From the NCBI RefSeq assembly GCF_004000845.1, contig NZ_BIMA01000021.1, forward strand, positions 1 through 64,000: a stretch of DNA of 64,000 nucleotides, in the 5' to 3' direction. The translations under genes and the position numbers were made by a program. The notes under the pieces were generated by a model. The model was given only the letters and a program-made list of their open reading frames with translations, was not told the DNA's origin and did not search any database. Source of the stretch: Paenibacillus koleovorans NBRC 103111 (GTDB taxonomy: Bacteria > Bacillota > Bacilli > Paenibacillales > NBRC-103111). Shown in pieces: positions 9,143 to 18,312 of this stretch (its first letter is position 1; every line of letters begins with the position of its first letter).

Positions 9143-11302
9143 ATGCGCACAACAGGGAAACGAGAATTGAGTCTGGACCGCAAATTATTGCTGATCTATA
9201 TGACGATTACGCTGGCTGTCGTGACGGCCAGCTTTTTCATGTACAATACCGTGGCCCGCCTGCACGCCGCCAAGCAGCAGATGATTACGTACCGCAATAT
9301 GAATGAAGCGCTGGCCTCCTCGATTCGCCTGATTGATAACAAAGTGAACGCGGTCTACACGCAGCTCTCGGTTGATCCTAGTATTTCCAGCTGGATAGAA
9401 GCTCCTGCCGGCGCGCAGACGGATTATTTTGTGCTGGGCGAAATTCAGAAGAAGTTTTTGGGCCTGCTGCAATTTTACCCGGATATCGTCTCGATCTACC
9501 TGTATAACCGTGCGGAGGACAAGGTGCTGGCCACCAATTATATGATGTCTAGCAGGGCGGAGTTCCCGAACGGCTCTGTGCTTGAGCAATTTCAGGAGTC
9601 CGGCTGGAAGCGGGTGTGGTATTACCGGGAGCACGAGAAGGAAGCCGATTCTCCGGCTGTGCTGTCTTATGTCGCCAATGTCCCGGTCTATTCCAATAAA
9701 GGGTCGATTGTCATCAATCTGAAGGTGTCCTGGGTCCAGTCCGTATTTCCCGACCAAGGCCAAGGGATCGTGCTGCTGGATGCGGACAATCGGATTTTGG
9801 CTCATTCCAATGAGGCGGCGTTTCAAGCGTTTCTTGCCCAGAAGGATCTGATTCTCGACTCCCTTAACCGCGAGCGGACGTTCCACAAAAATGCTTATTT
9901 CTACTATGCCTCGGAGCAGCAAAGCTCGATCGGGCTCAAGAGCATCATCATCTTATCCGAGTCGCAGGTGCTGCAGAAGCCGAGCTCTCTGTACATCCTG
10001 GCGATTCTGGTCATTTGCGCGTTCGTCATCTACTATTCCTTCCGTTGGATCAAGCGGGGGTATTCCAAGCCGCTCGTTCATTACCGGACGAACCTCTCCT
10101 CCAATCTCGACGAGCTGAGACATGCAGCCGTATCGAATCTGTTGTCGGGCAAGCAGTCCTATTCGCAGCTGCAGCCGAAGCTTATCGAGCTTGGCCTGGA
10201 GCTGAACGCCCCTCGCTATGCCGTCCTTGTGCTGCAGATCGACGATTACTTCAAGCATCTGCTCTCCACCCCGCAGCAGGATCGCTTCTATACGAACAAG
10301 CTCGTGTTCAGCACGGTGAAATGGATGTTCATGATCGATCAAGGCATCAGTGTCGTCCAATCGGAGTTCGAGAAAATCAGCGTGCTAATTCCGGTGGCAG
10401 TAGGGAGCGACTGGGAGGAGCAGAGCGCTCAGCTGGAACAGACGATTCGATATATTCGGAAAGAGGTCAAGGACAATTTCCAATTAACGATGTGTGCGGC
10501 GGTAAGCGATTGCTGCGACGGAATCGAGCAGGTGCACGTGGCCTATGGACAATGCCTGCGGGCGCTGCAGTATAAGACGATCTATGGCAAGGAGTCGATT
10601 ATCCGCTACAGCAGCTTGCCTACGGGCGGTGCCAGCTTCCACCAGTTCCCGTTGGAATCGCTCAATCGGATGAGCGAGCTGCTGAAGACAGGCGATTTGC
10701 AGGGGCTGGGCGAAGAGCTCGATCGTATGTTCGATCGCATCGTAACGGCGGAATCCTTCACACCCGACCTGATTCATGCCGTATCCTCCAATCTGATGTA
10801 CGTGTTGGTCAAAGTCGTGCTCGAGTATCGGTATGAGATCAACGATATCGTACAGGAGGATATCTTCATTACGCTGTACAGCTTGGAGGATTTGAAGGAC
10901 AAGAAGGTTTATATCATGAATGTTTGTGAACGCATTGTGGACTATCGCAATAGAAAGGAAGCCAACACAAGCAGTAAAACCTTACGGTTGATCATAGACA
11001 AAATTCATCAGCACTTCGACAAGGATCTCTCGTTAACGATGCTCGCGGAAGAGCTGAAGATGAACCCCACTTACTTAAGCACGCTAATTAAAAACGAGCT
11101 GGGCATCGGTTTCCTGGATTACGTCAATGATCTGCGCATCAACAAAGCGGTCATTCTATTGAAGGAAACGCGCTTGACCGTGCAGGAAATAGCCGAGCAA
11201 TGCGGTTACGTGACCGTCCATTCCTTCATCCGCAATTTCAAAAAGAAGTATGTCCATACCCCGAGCGACTACCGGAATTTGTATGAATCGGAACGAGGGT
11301 AG
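9143..11302 (+). CDS. Membrane-anchored AraC family regulator with extracellular sensor
   Basis: The 719-residue protein has an N-terminal membrane segment (about 12-36), an extracellular Cache-like sensor (about 40-275), a second membrane segment (about 278-298), a long cytoplasmic region and a C-terminal AraC double helix-turn-helix (about 613-719, 'LSLTMLAEELKMNPTYLSTL'). Proteins of this build sit beside LplB/YtcP/lipoprotein importers in Paenibacillaceae and activate them. Here it lies between the permeases and the binding protein. The palindrome at 11341-11362 is a candidate binding site. Confidence 0.88.
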   Translation: MRTTGKRELSLDRKLLLIYMTITLAVVTASFFMYNTVARLHAAKQQMITYRNMNEALASSIRLIDNKVNAVYTQLSVDPSISSWIEAPAGAQTDYFVLGEIQKKFLGLLQFYPDIVSIYLYNRAEDKVLATNYMMSSRAEFPNGSVLEQFQESGWKRVWYYREHEKEADSPAVLSYVANVPVYSNKGSIVINLKVSWVQSVFPDQGQGIVLLDADNRILAHSNEAAFQAFLAQKDLILDSLNRERTFHKNAYFYYASEQQSSIGLKSIIILSESQVLQKPSSLYILAILVICAFVIYYSFRWIKRGYSKPLVHYRTNLSSNLDELRHAAVSNLLSGKQSYSQLQPKLIELGLELNAPRYAVLVLQIDDYFKHLLSTPQQDRFYTNKLVFSTVKWMFMIDQGISVVQSEFEKISVLIPVAVGSDWEEQSAQLEQTIRYIRKEVKDNFQLTMCAAVSDCCDGIEQVHVAYGQCLRALQYKTIYGKESIIRYSSLPTGGASFHQFPLESLNRMSELLKTGDLQGLGEELDRMFDRIVTAESFTPDLIHAVSSNLMYVLVKVVLEYRYEINDIVQEDIFITLYSLEDLKDKKVYIMNVCERIVDYRNRKEANTSSKTLRLIIDKIHQHFDKDLSLTMLAEELKMNPTYLSTLIKNELGIGFLDYVNDLRINKAVILLKETRLTVQEIAEQCGYVTVHSFIRNFKKKYVHTPSDYRNLYESERG

Positions 11303-11340
11303 CGAGAGATGTCGATAACTTCAGAACCTTACATGATTAT

Positions 11341-11362
11341 TCAGGTTTCGACTGAAACCTGA
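11341..11362. promoter_or_regulatory. Perfect 9 bp inverted repeat upstream of binding-protein promoter
   Basis: TCAGGTTTC, a four-base spacer GACT and GAAACCTGA form a perfect dyad about 30 bp upstream of the predicted -35 box at 11394. No T-tract follows, so a terminator is less likely than an operator for the neighbouring AraC sensor or a transcript-end hairpin. Confidence 0.5.
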
Positions 11363-11393
11363 TCGAATCAACATCCATCCAAAGGATTGGAAA

Positions 11394-11439
11394 TTGGCTG
11401 AATCGGCGGGGTGGCTGATAATGGCCGTAAGCGCTTCCT
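11394..11439 (+). promoter_or_regulatory. Predicted sigma-A promoter with overlapping cre-like site
   Basis: TTGGCT (11394-11399), a 17 bp spacer and GATAAT (11417-11422) make a plausible promoter. CCGTAAGCGCTTCCT (11425-11439) directly after the -10 matches the CcpA cre consensus WTGNAANCGNWNNCW except at the first two positions. The two other binding-protein promoters in the window have perfect cre matches at the same place, which supports this weaker one. Confidence 0.5.
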
Positions 11440-11478
11440 TGGCGAGGCGTTAACCCAGATTACAAGAGGAGGATATGT

Positions 11479-13026
11479 ATGCGCATCAGGGGCAAAGGAG
11501 CTGCACTTGGCATCCTGTCGGGAGTGCTCGCTCTAACCGTGCTTGCAGGCTGCAGCAAGGATGGCGGAAAGTCTGGCGAAGTTACGTCAACCGATCAGCC
11601 GACTGCAACAGCCGACCCGAAACGGCCGGCCACATTCAAAGTTTTATTTTCCATCGGGACGGATCTCAAGGGGCTTTCACTGACAGACAACATCTACAAC
11701 CGCTTCATTAAGGAGAAAACAGGGGTAGAGATTAAGCTGGATTCGCCGGGGCTGGAGCAATACTTCGATAAGCTGAATATTTTGCTTGCCTCCGGCCAGA
11801 ATCCCGATGCTTTCATGACCAATGACGGCTACATTCCCAAGATGAAGCAATTAGCCGCGGACGGGCTGCTGGAGGATCTCGCGCCGTATATTAACGACAC
11901 GAAGCGTTATCCGAACATCAAGAAGAATATGCCTGCAGACGCTTGGCTGCCTGTAAGCGAAGGAGGCAAGATTTGGGCATTCCCGTATAATCGCCAGGAT
12001 GGGATGCACCAGGTCGTCTATATCCGCAAGGATTGGCTCGATAAGCTAGGGATGAAGGTGCCCAAGACGATCGATGAGTATTACGAGGTCATGAAAGCTT
12101 TCGCCCAGAAGGATCCGGACGGCAACGGGAAAAACGACACGTACGGCTTATTGGTGACGTCCGACCCGACAGGGACGGGCGGTCGCGTGTTCAAGTCGGC
12201 CTTCGATGCGGAGCGGTACCGGATTGTGGACGGCAAGGTGACCCCGCCCGAGATTACGCCGGAGTACAAGGAGCTCGTCAAATTCCTCAGCCAGCTGGTC
12301 AAAGAAAAGATTATGGACAACGAATTCCCGACCATTACTACGCCGATCTTCCGCGATAAGATCAAGTCCGGTAAATATGGGATGTTCGTCAACTTCTGGC
12401 ATCTGGCTTCCGGCAATGAAATTCCCAAGGAAGCGATGGATAAATATACCGCCGTCGAGCTTCCGCTCATGAAGAACGGCAAGCAGGCCAAGTTCCAATA
12501 TGTCTCAACCAATCGGCACTATATTGCCGTGCCCAAGACGAGCAAGGACATTGACAGACTGATGGATCTGTTCGATTGGGTGCTTTCACCGGAGGGCAAT
12601 AAGTACACCTATCTGGGAGTAGAAGGCATGAACTACAAGATGGTTGACGGCAAGGTGGAGACGAAGGGCATGGAGGAGCTGCACATTTTAAGCTCGCTCT
12701 ACTCTCTGGTGAAGCAAGGTAACATTACGCCTGAAGTGCAGACTTATATGGAAGCGACCTATGCCAAGCCGGTGATTAATAATCTGGTTCTAGGCACCAA
12801 TTCGGGGGAGATCGACAAGCTGCAGGCCGTGCTGCCTCCGTTCGGCGACAAGCCGAATCTGGACAAGATCACAAGCGAGTTTGTGATCAAGGCCGTACTG
12901 GGCAACATCGAAGTCGATAGCTCGTGGGACGATTATGTCAAGCGTTGGCGCGCTGCGGGCGGGGACAAGGCGATCCAGGGCTGGACGGACTGGTACAACG
13001 CTAACAGCGGCAGTATAGCCAAATAG
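11479..13026 (+). CDS. Extracellular solute-binding lipoprotein (LipO/LplA-like)
   Basis: The 515-residue precursor has a lipoprotein signal peptide with lipobox LAGC and Cys25 as lipidation site, so the protein is anchored outside the membrane. The body has the family-1 binding-protein pattern ('TGVEIKLDSPG', 'LPKTIDEYYEVMKAF'-like hinge text 'VPKTIDEYYEVMKAF', 'DPDGNGKNDTYGL'). It would deliver a sugar or oligosaccharide to the permeases at 7317 and 8241. A strong AGAGGAGG site precedes the ATG at 11479. Its own promoter and cre-like site allow expression well above the permeases. Confidence 0.92.
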   Translation: MRIRGKGAALGILSGVLALTVLAGCSKDGGKSGEVTSTDQPTATADPKRPATFKVLFSIGTDLKGLSLTDNIYNRFIKEKTGVEIKLDSPGLEQYFDKLNILLASGQNPDAFMTNDGYIPKMKQLAADGLLEDLAPYINDTKRYPNIKKNMPADAWLPVSEGGKIWAFPYNRQDGMHQVVYIRKDWLDKLGMKVPKTIDEYYEVMKAFAQKDPDGNGKNDTYGLLVTSDPTGTGGRVFKSAFDAERYRIVDGKVTPPEITPEYKELVKFLSQLVKEKIMDNEFPTITTPIFRDKIKSGKYGMFVNFWHLASGNEIPKEAMDKYTAVELPLMKNGKQAKFQYVSTNRHYIAVPKTSKDIDRLMDLFDWVLSPEGNKYTYLGVEGMNYKMVDGKVETKGMEELHILSSLYSLVKQGNITPEVQTYMEATYAKPVINNLVLGTNSGEIDKLQAVLPPFGDKPNLDKITSEFVIKAVLGNIEVDSSWDDYVKRWRAAGGDKAIQGWTDWYNANSGSIAK

Positions 13027-13034
13027 GGGGATTT

Positions 13035-14357
13035 ATGCAGGCGAGTCAAGACCGTTATACGAGTCAGAAAAGCAAGGCCGATGCTCCCTTGAGGGTCGTT
13101 GTTGTCGGTGCCGGCAGCCGCAGCCGAACTTATGCCTCCTATGGCTTGACCCACCCGGAGGAGCTGCAGATTGTCGCCGTCGTCGATCCGGATGAAGGAC
13201 GCTGCAACCGATTGGCCGATCTCCACCGGTTGCCGGCCGATCGGCGTTTTGGGAATTTGAGCGAGCTCTTCGCCGCCGGGAAAATAGCGGATGCCGCCAT
13301 CAACGGTACGATGGATGAGCTCCATGTGTCTACCAGCCTCTCCTTGATGGAGGCTGGGTATGACATCCTGCTGGAGAAGCCGATCGGTATCTCCAAGGAG
13401 GAGGTCTTGGCGTTATTAGCTGCAACTCGGTCTTACAATCGCAAGGTCATGATTTGCCATGTCCTGCGATATGCTCCGTTTTATCTGGAAATTCGCAAGC
13501 GAATCGCGGCAGGCGAGATTGGAGATGTGCTTAACATCCAGACAGCCGAGCATGTGAGCTATCACCATATGTCCGCGGCCTTCGTCCGCGGCAAGTGGAG
13601 CAGCAAGGCGCATTGCGGCTCCTCGATGCTGATGGCCAAATGCTGCCACGATATGGACTTGATCACATGGCTGAAAAGCGGCATCCCGCCTATTCGGGTG
13701 GCGAGCAGCGGAGGGTTAAGCTTTTTCCGCAGGGAGCGGGCTCCGGTCGGATCGGGGAAGCGCTGCCTGGCTGATTGTACGATCGAAGCCGACTGCTCTT
13801 ATTCGGCTAGGAAGCATTATGTGGATAAAGGGCTGTGGGGCGTATACGTCTGGAGATCCCTTGAACATCTGGGGCCCTCCCCAACTGTGGAACAGAAGCT
13901 GGAGTCGCTTCGCACCGATAACCCCTATGGACGCTGTGTATGGCAATGCGATAACGATGCGGTCGATCATCAGTCGGTTCTGATGGAGTTCGCGGACGGC
14001 TCGACGGCCACTCACAATCTGGTCGGCAATACGGCTAGACCTTGTCGGACGATCCATATTATCGGAACGAAGGGGGAAATCAGCGGTGTGATGGAGGACG
14101 GTTACTTCAACATACGGCATGAAGATGAGCGAGTCGGCCATGAATACACCGAAGAGCGGATCCATCTGAATGTGTCGATGGATATGCACGGAGGCGGGGA
14201 TTTGAGGCTGATGGAAGATTTCATTCGTTATTGCAAGGGGCAAGAGGCTTCCTTGTCGACTACATCGCTGGCAGACTCCATCTATGGACATATGCTCGGA
14301 TTCGGTGCCGATCAGGCGATGCAGGAAGCGGTTTGGGTTCCGCTTGAGACCGTATAA
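13035..14357 (+). CDS. Gfo/Idh/MocA family oxidoreductase
   Basis: The 440-residue cytoplasmic enzyme has an N-terminal Rossmann motif 'VVVVGAGSRSRTYA' (about 18-31), the catalytic-domain signature 'EKPIG' (about 115-119) and a C-terminal beta-sheet substrate domain. The family oxidises or reduces sugars and cyclitols with NAD(P). It starts eight bases after the binding-protein stop, so it is probably co-expressed and acts on the imported substrate. Substrate is not predictable. Confidence 0.88.
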   Translation: MQASQDRYTSQKSKADAPLRVVVVGAGSRSRTYASYGLTHPEELQIVAVVDPDEGRCNRLADLHRLPADRRFGNLSELFAAGKIADAAINGTMDELHVSTSLSLMEAGYDILLEKPIGISKEEVLALLAATRSYNRKVMICHVLRYAPFYLEIRKRIAAGEIGDVLNIQTAEHVSYHHMSAAFVRGKWSSKAHCGSSMLMAKCCHDMDLITWLKSGIPPIRVASSGGLSFFRRERAPVGSGKRCLADCTIEADCSYSARKHYVDKGLWGVYVWRSLEHLGPSPTVEQKLESLRTDNPYGRCVWQCDNDAVDHQSVLMEFADGSTATHNLVGNTARPCRTIHIIGTKGEISGVMEDGYFNIRHEDERVGHEYTEERIHLNVSMDMHGGGDLRLMEDFIRYCKGQEASLSTTSLADSIYGHMLGFGADQAMQEAVWVPLETV

Positions 14358-14382
14358 GGACGAGAATCGGAGATGATGAGCC

Positions 14383-15351
14383 GTGGCAAGGCTAGTGAAA
14401 ATTAGTTGTTTGGGGCCGCCGCCCTATCATATAGATCCTGAGGTTCCGTACGAGCTGGCGGTCGAGAGGATGAAGGCGCATTGGCAGAGGGAGCTGGATC
14501 GGGTGCTGCCGGATCGGCCGGATCTGATCGTGCTGCCGGAGGCGTGCGATCGTCCTTATTACGAGCCGGTGGAGACGAGGAATGCCTTTTATCGGGTGCG
14601 AGGCAATCAGATTCGCGACCTGCTAGCCGAGAATGCCAGACGCCATCATTGCTATATTACGTATCCGGCTCATATCGAGTTAGCCGACGGTACATGGCGC
14701 AATTCTCTACAATTGATCGATCGGCAAGGCAATGTCGCGGGGACGTATCATAAAAATCACTTGGTACCGGTCGAGAACACGGTAGGCGGATTGTCGTACG
14801 GCCATGAAGTTCCCCTGGTGGAGACGGATTTCGGCCGGGTTGCCTTTGCGATTTGCTTTGACCTGAATTTCGACGAGCTGCGGTTGAAGATAGCCGGTCT
14901 GAAGCCGGACTTGATTGTGTTCGCCTCGTTGTATCACGGGGGACTAATGCAAGCGTACTGGGCTTACTCCTGCAGGGCGCATTTTGCGGGGGCGGTAGCC
15001 AATCTGCCCTGCACGATTCTGTCCCCCACAGGGGAGCAGCTCGCATCGAGCACCAATTACTATCCTTTCCTCACGGCAGTAGTGAATCTGGATTGCGCCG
15101 TCGTGCATATCGACGAGAACGGTCGCCAATTCCAAGCGATCAAGAATAAGTACGGCGCCGGGGTCACGATTGCCGATCCGGGTTTGCTGGGCTCCGTTCT
15201 GCTCACCAGCGAGATGGAGCATGTCACGGCACTAGACGTAGTCGAGGAATTCGGCTTGCTCCGGCTCGACGATTATTTCACCGGATGTTTGGAGCATCGG
15301 CGTCAGTTCGGCGCATCGGGTAGCTGGCGTAATCAGGAAGAAGGGCTTTGA
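14383..15351 (+). CDS. Carbon-nitrogen hydrolase (nitrilase superfamily)
   Basis: The 322-residue enzyme has the Glu-Lys-Cys triad of the superfamily: Glu in 'DLIVLPEACD', Lys in 'GTYHKNHLVP' and Cys in 'VAFAICFDLNFDE'. These enzymes cleave amides, carbamoyl groups or nitriles. A GTG start is used with CGGAG upstream. As the last gene of the importer locus, it suggests that the imported compound carries an amide, for example an N-acyl or carbamoyl group. That link is inference. Confidence 0.85.
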   Translation: MARLVKISCLGPPPYHIDPEVPYELAVERMKAHWQRELDRVLPDRPDLIVLPEACDRPYYEPVETRNAFYRVRGNQIRDLLAENARRHHCYITYPAHIELADGTWRNSLQLIDRQGNVAGTYHKNHLVPVENTVGGLSYGHEVPLVETDFGRVAFAICFDLNFDELRLKIAGLKPDLIVFASLYHGGLMQAYWAYSCRAHFAGAVANLPCTILSPTGEQLASSTNYYPFLTAVVNLDCAVVHIDENGRQFQAIKNKYGAGVTIADPGLLGSVLLTSEMEHVTALDVVEEFGLLRLDDYFTGCLEHRRQFGASGSWRNQEEGL

Positions 15352-15532
15352 CCGATAAGGTAGGGCAGGGGCGGGGAATAACAAACTAACGTTCCGTAAA
15401 TAACTGCTGCGAGTTTGGTATTAGCGGATTTTGGTTTGTTATGGCGGAGTTTCTGCGGAAAAGCTAGGAATTCTGCTAACAAAAGTTTGTTAATAGCTAA
15501 CTTTGGAGTTACTACTTAGGTCATTTAGCGGT
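15352..15532. other. Intergenic AT-rich repeat-like segment
   Basis: There is no gene. The DNA is made of degenerate inverted motifs such as ATAACAAACT and AGTTTGTTAT, similar to those at 16384-16545. This looks like a dispersed non-coding repeat family of the genome. Confidence 0.5.
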
Positions 15533-15945
15533 GGTTAAGGTGGGCGGTTGTGGGATACGGAGTACCAAAGTAAACAGACTGATAATCAAATTTCCTTCAA
15601 TTACTCCTGGAATGACGATCTGAGTACTTATGTATCCAGAACGCGAAGCTAGCTTCGCGTTTTGAGTACATAGGTACTCAGCTTGGCCGAAATGGAACCA
15701 GCATGCGAAATAGGGTTCTCCGATTGCGAAATTTGGTATCCGGCTCAACCTGCTCTCCTTGCCCCTACACCTTGCACCTTGGTCCCTTCACGCTACACCT
15801 TGCATATTGCCCAACCTCGCATTCCCGCCAGCAGCTCTCCTCCAACAACGCCACCCTCGAGCTAGCACTTACGCCCCCATTAAACTCAATATCAAACGCA
15901 GCCGATTGTTTTGCTCACCCAGCAGACTAGGTTTACAATACGCAG
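15533..15945 (+). repeat. Composite repeat, element A, left copy
   Basis: About 410 bp matches, in inverted orientation, the segment 45084-45505 at high identity by eye (for example CCAGCATGCGAAATA, ATTGCGAAATTTGGTATCCGG-type text, and AGCAGCTCTCCTCCAAC). It contains a roughly 60-base imperfect hairpin at 15621-15680 with the 22-base perfect palindrome centred on GCGAAGCTAGCTTCGC. No ribosome sites or convincing frames are present. It runs directly into the tandem array B. Confidence 0.85.
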
Positions 15946-16020
15946 CCGTCTGTCCGGACTAGCCTTGCCTAGAACCAAACACTTCATGTTAGGTCCAAGC
16001 ATGGCTAGTAGGTGGGGATT

Positions 16021-16182
16021 GCTGCTGTAAGGAGGATTTTCGTGCTTAGAGGACGGGAGGGAGTTGGATTTGCTGCTGTAAGGCGGATTTTGCTTAGAGG
16101 TGGTGGGTGAGTTGGATTAGCGGCTGTAAGGCGGATTTTCGTGCTTAGAGGAGGGGGGAGAGTTGGATTAGCGGCTGTAAGG
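16021..16182 (+). repeat. Tandem array B, left copy (about 50 bp units)
   Basis: There are three full units and one partial unit of about 48-51 bp. Each starts GCTGCTGTAAGG or GCGGCTGTAAGG and contains GGATTTTCGTGCTTAGAGG; unit two lacks three bases. The same unit in reverse orientation forms the array at 44726-45010. Confidence 0.85.
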
Positions 16183-16780
16183 TGTCTGCATGGCAAGCCA
16201 CCTAAAAAGTAGTTACACTTTGGATCGCTAATGATTTTTTTGCTGCTTTGGCTAGGGCGTTGACGATCGAGCCCTTCCTTGCTGGAAGGGCATGCGTGTG
16301 AGGAACTGCACATGGGTAGCAGGTTGGACAAGTAATCAGTCTCAGATGTGGCAGGTTGGTGCAAACAGGTGAGAAGAACGGAAGTTGGCTATTACCAAAC
16401 TAAAGTTTGCTATATTTCGGGTAAAATCAGGGGACAGCCGCATAACAAACGGATAGTCGTTATTAGCAAACTTGCTGAGGGCATTAACGGAGGCTGAGTT
16501 TGTTATTGTACGGGTGAATGTGCGGAAAATCAGGGAGTGGGAAAGCAAGGTATAAAGGTCACCTGTGTCTGCTCAGGATCTGACAGGCTTCCGAAAGTAA
16601 CGCTAAAAACGAAAAGTAGAACCGAAGAGGGCAGGAAGAGGGAGTGGAGGAGCGAAGCGACCGCCTTTGTAAGCATGGCCCAACCTCAGCTCTCATTCCA
16701 TCAAGGGCCGTGCTTACAACAGCAGTCGGAACCCAGCTGCCTGTCCTCTCCACGCACCAACTGAACTCTTTCACCAGAGG
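16183..16780. other. Non-coding region with dispersed repeats
   Basis: No gene is supported. GCCCTTCC/GGAAGGGC forms a hairpin at about 16271-16291. A repeat beginning GGCAGGTTGGTGCAA at about 16349 matches 4387. AAACTAAAGTTTGCT-type inverted motifs fill 16384-16545. The tail 'accaactgaac ... cagagga' (16757-16780) matches the segments before the hairpins at 4485 and 45530. Confidence 0.55.
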
Positions 16781-16812
16781 ACCGTCAGGGTGATCTTCCC
16801 TGACGGTTTTCT
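16781..16812 (+). terminator. Hairpin with T-rich tail
   Basis: ACCGTCAGGG and CCCTGACGGT form a perfect 10 bp stem with a seven-base loop and TTTCTT afterwards. The T-run is on the plus strand, whereas the nearest gene (bdh) ends on the minus strand 13 bp away, so it may work in both directions or belong to the repeat upstream. Confidence 0.65.
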
Positions 16813-16824
16813 TAAAAAACAAGC

Positions 16825-17610
16825 TTATTGCGCCGTATACCCGCCGTCGATGACGATGGCTTGGCCCGTCACGCCGCGAGCGAGGTCGCCGGCCAGGAAG
16901 ACGGCGTATTCGGCGATCTCCGCCATGTCGATCAGGCGGCGCTGGGGGACGAGCGGCAGGATCACCTTCTCCAGCGCCTGCTCCGGCGTAATGCCGTGCA
17001 GCTTCGCGACGTCGGCCAATTGATTCCGGACCAAGGAGGTATCGACATAACCCGGGCAGAGCGCGTTGACGGTGATGCCGTCGGTGGCGGTTTCCAGGGC
17101 GACGGCTTTGGTCAGGCCGATCACCCCGTGTTTGGCGCTGTTGTAGGCGGTTTTGCCGGCAAAGCCGATCAACCCGTTGATCGAAGCGATATTGAGGATG
17201 CGGCCGAAGCGCCGGGCTCGCATGCCGGGAACGACCAGCTTGGTCAGCACAAAAGGGGCGGTCAGCATAACGGCGACCATACGCTCGAACTTCGCGGTAG
17301 GGAAGTCCTCTACCGGCGACACGAATTGCATGCCGGCGTTGTTGACCAGCACGTCAATGCCGCCGCACTTTGACTCGACTTGCCGAAGCACGTCGATGAT
17401 CTGGCTCTCCGACGTCACGTCGAGCGGCCAGCCGTGCGCATCGCCACCCTCTGCCACGAGCCGAGCGGCAGAGCGCTGCACGGCCTCACCGTCCAAGTCC
17501 GTCAGCACGACCTTCGCCCCGGCCTCGGCGAAACGGCGTCCCATGGCGAGGCCGATTCCTCCGGCCGCTCCCGTGAGGAACACGATTCTCCCTTTGCAGG
17601 ATTCACTCAT
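16825..17610 (-). CDS. bdhA: D-3-hydroxybutyrate dehydrogenase
   Basis: The 261-residue SDR has TGAAGGIG at 13-20, NNAG at 90-93 and the Ser143-Tyr156-Lys160 triad. The substrate-region motifs 'QFVSPVEDFP', 'VNALCPGYVDTSLV' and 'LIDMAEIAEYAVFL' are characteristic of 3-hydroxybutyrate dehydrogenases. It converts D-3-hydroxybutyrate and NAD to acetoacetate. It is the last gene of a five-gene minus-strand operon whose other enzymes take acetoacetate on to acetyl-CoA. Confidence 0.9.
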   Translation of the reverse strand: MSESCKGRIVFLTGAAGGIGLAMGRRFAEAGAKVVLTDLDGEAVQRSAARLVAEGGDAHGWPLDVTSESQIIDVLRQVESKCGGIDVLVNNAGMQFVSPVEDFPTAKFERMVAVMLTAPFVLTKLVVPGMRARRFGRILNIASINGLIGFAGKTAYNSAKHGVIGLTKAVALETATDGITVNALCPGYVDTSLVRNQLADVAKLHGITPEQALEKVILPLVPQRRLIDMAEIAEYAVFLAGDLARGVTGQAIVIDGGYTAQ

Positions 17611-17624
17611 ACCCGTACCTCCAA

Positions 17625-18290
17625 TTAATAAGCGTCCAACACAATACGGCCCGATACGATCAGCTCCGGCTCGGTCATCCCGCGAATGTCATCCACCGAA
17701 TACCCGACCGCTACTTCTACTAGCTGCAATCCTTGCGGGGTCACATCGATGACGGCACGGTCCGTGACGATGCGATGGACGACGGCCTTTCCCGTAAGCG
17801 GCAGCGTGCAGTGATGTTTGATTTTCGACTGGCCGTCCTTGGTCACGTGGTCCATGATAACGATGACCCGTTTGGCACCGTGCACGAGGTCCATCGCCCC
17901 GCCCATGCCCTTCACCATTTTCCCCGGAATCATCCAGTTAGCCAGATCGCCGGCCTCCGACACCTCCATGCCGCCGAGAATGGCCAGGTCAATATGGCCG
18001 CCTCGAATCATAGCGAAGGATTCCGCACTGTTAAAGAAGGAAGCGTCAGCTAACGCCGTCACGGTTTCTTTGCCTGCATTGATGAGATCCGGGTCGACTT
18101 CCTCAGGCGAAGGGTAGGGGCCGATCCCGAGCAGGCCGTTCTCCGACTGTAGCACGACATGCTTCTCTTTCGAAATATAATTGGCCACTAAGGTAGGGAT
18201 TCCAATCCCCAGGTTGACGTAGCTGCCATTGACGATTTCTTTCTCCGCACGTCGTGCAACCCGTTCTCGACTCGACATTTGTCCGCTCAT
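17625..18290 (-). CDS. scoB: 3-oxoacid CoA-transferase subunit B
   Basis: The 221-residue protein has the '[11 protein letters not shown]' N-terminal motif and the catalytic glutamate in '[14 protein letters not shown]' (Glu50), which forms the CoA thioester intermediate. With the A subunit encoded just upstream it activates acetoacetate using succinyl-CoA. Gaps to both neighbours are short (14 and 22 bp), consistent with a single operon. Confidence 0.9.
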   Translation of the reverse strand: MSGQMSSRERVARRAEKEIVNGSYVNLGIGIPTLVANYISKEKHVVLQSENGLLGIGPYPSPEEVDPDLINAGKETVTALADASFFNSAESFAMIRGGHIDLAILGGMEVSEAGDLANWMIPGKMVKGMGGAMDLVHGAKRVIVIMDHVTKDGQSKIKHHCTLPLTGKAVVHRIVTDRAVIDVTPQGLQLVEVAVGYSVDDIRGMTEPELIVSGRIVLDAY

Positions 18291-18312
18291 AGCTCTGTCT
18301 CCTTTCCATGTC

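Noticed and set aside
16271-16291. GCCCTTCC/GGAAGGGC hairpin considered as an insertion-sequence end
   Set aside because: No transposase remnant, partner end or target duplication could be seen.
16005-16364. Open frame on the minus strand across the left tandem array
   Set aside because: The predicted peptide only reflects the repeat unit (recurrent 'LTAANPT') and has no ribosome site.
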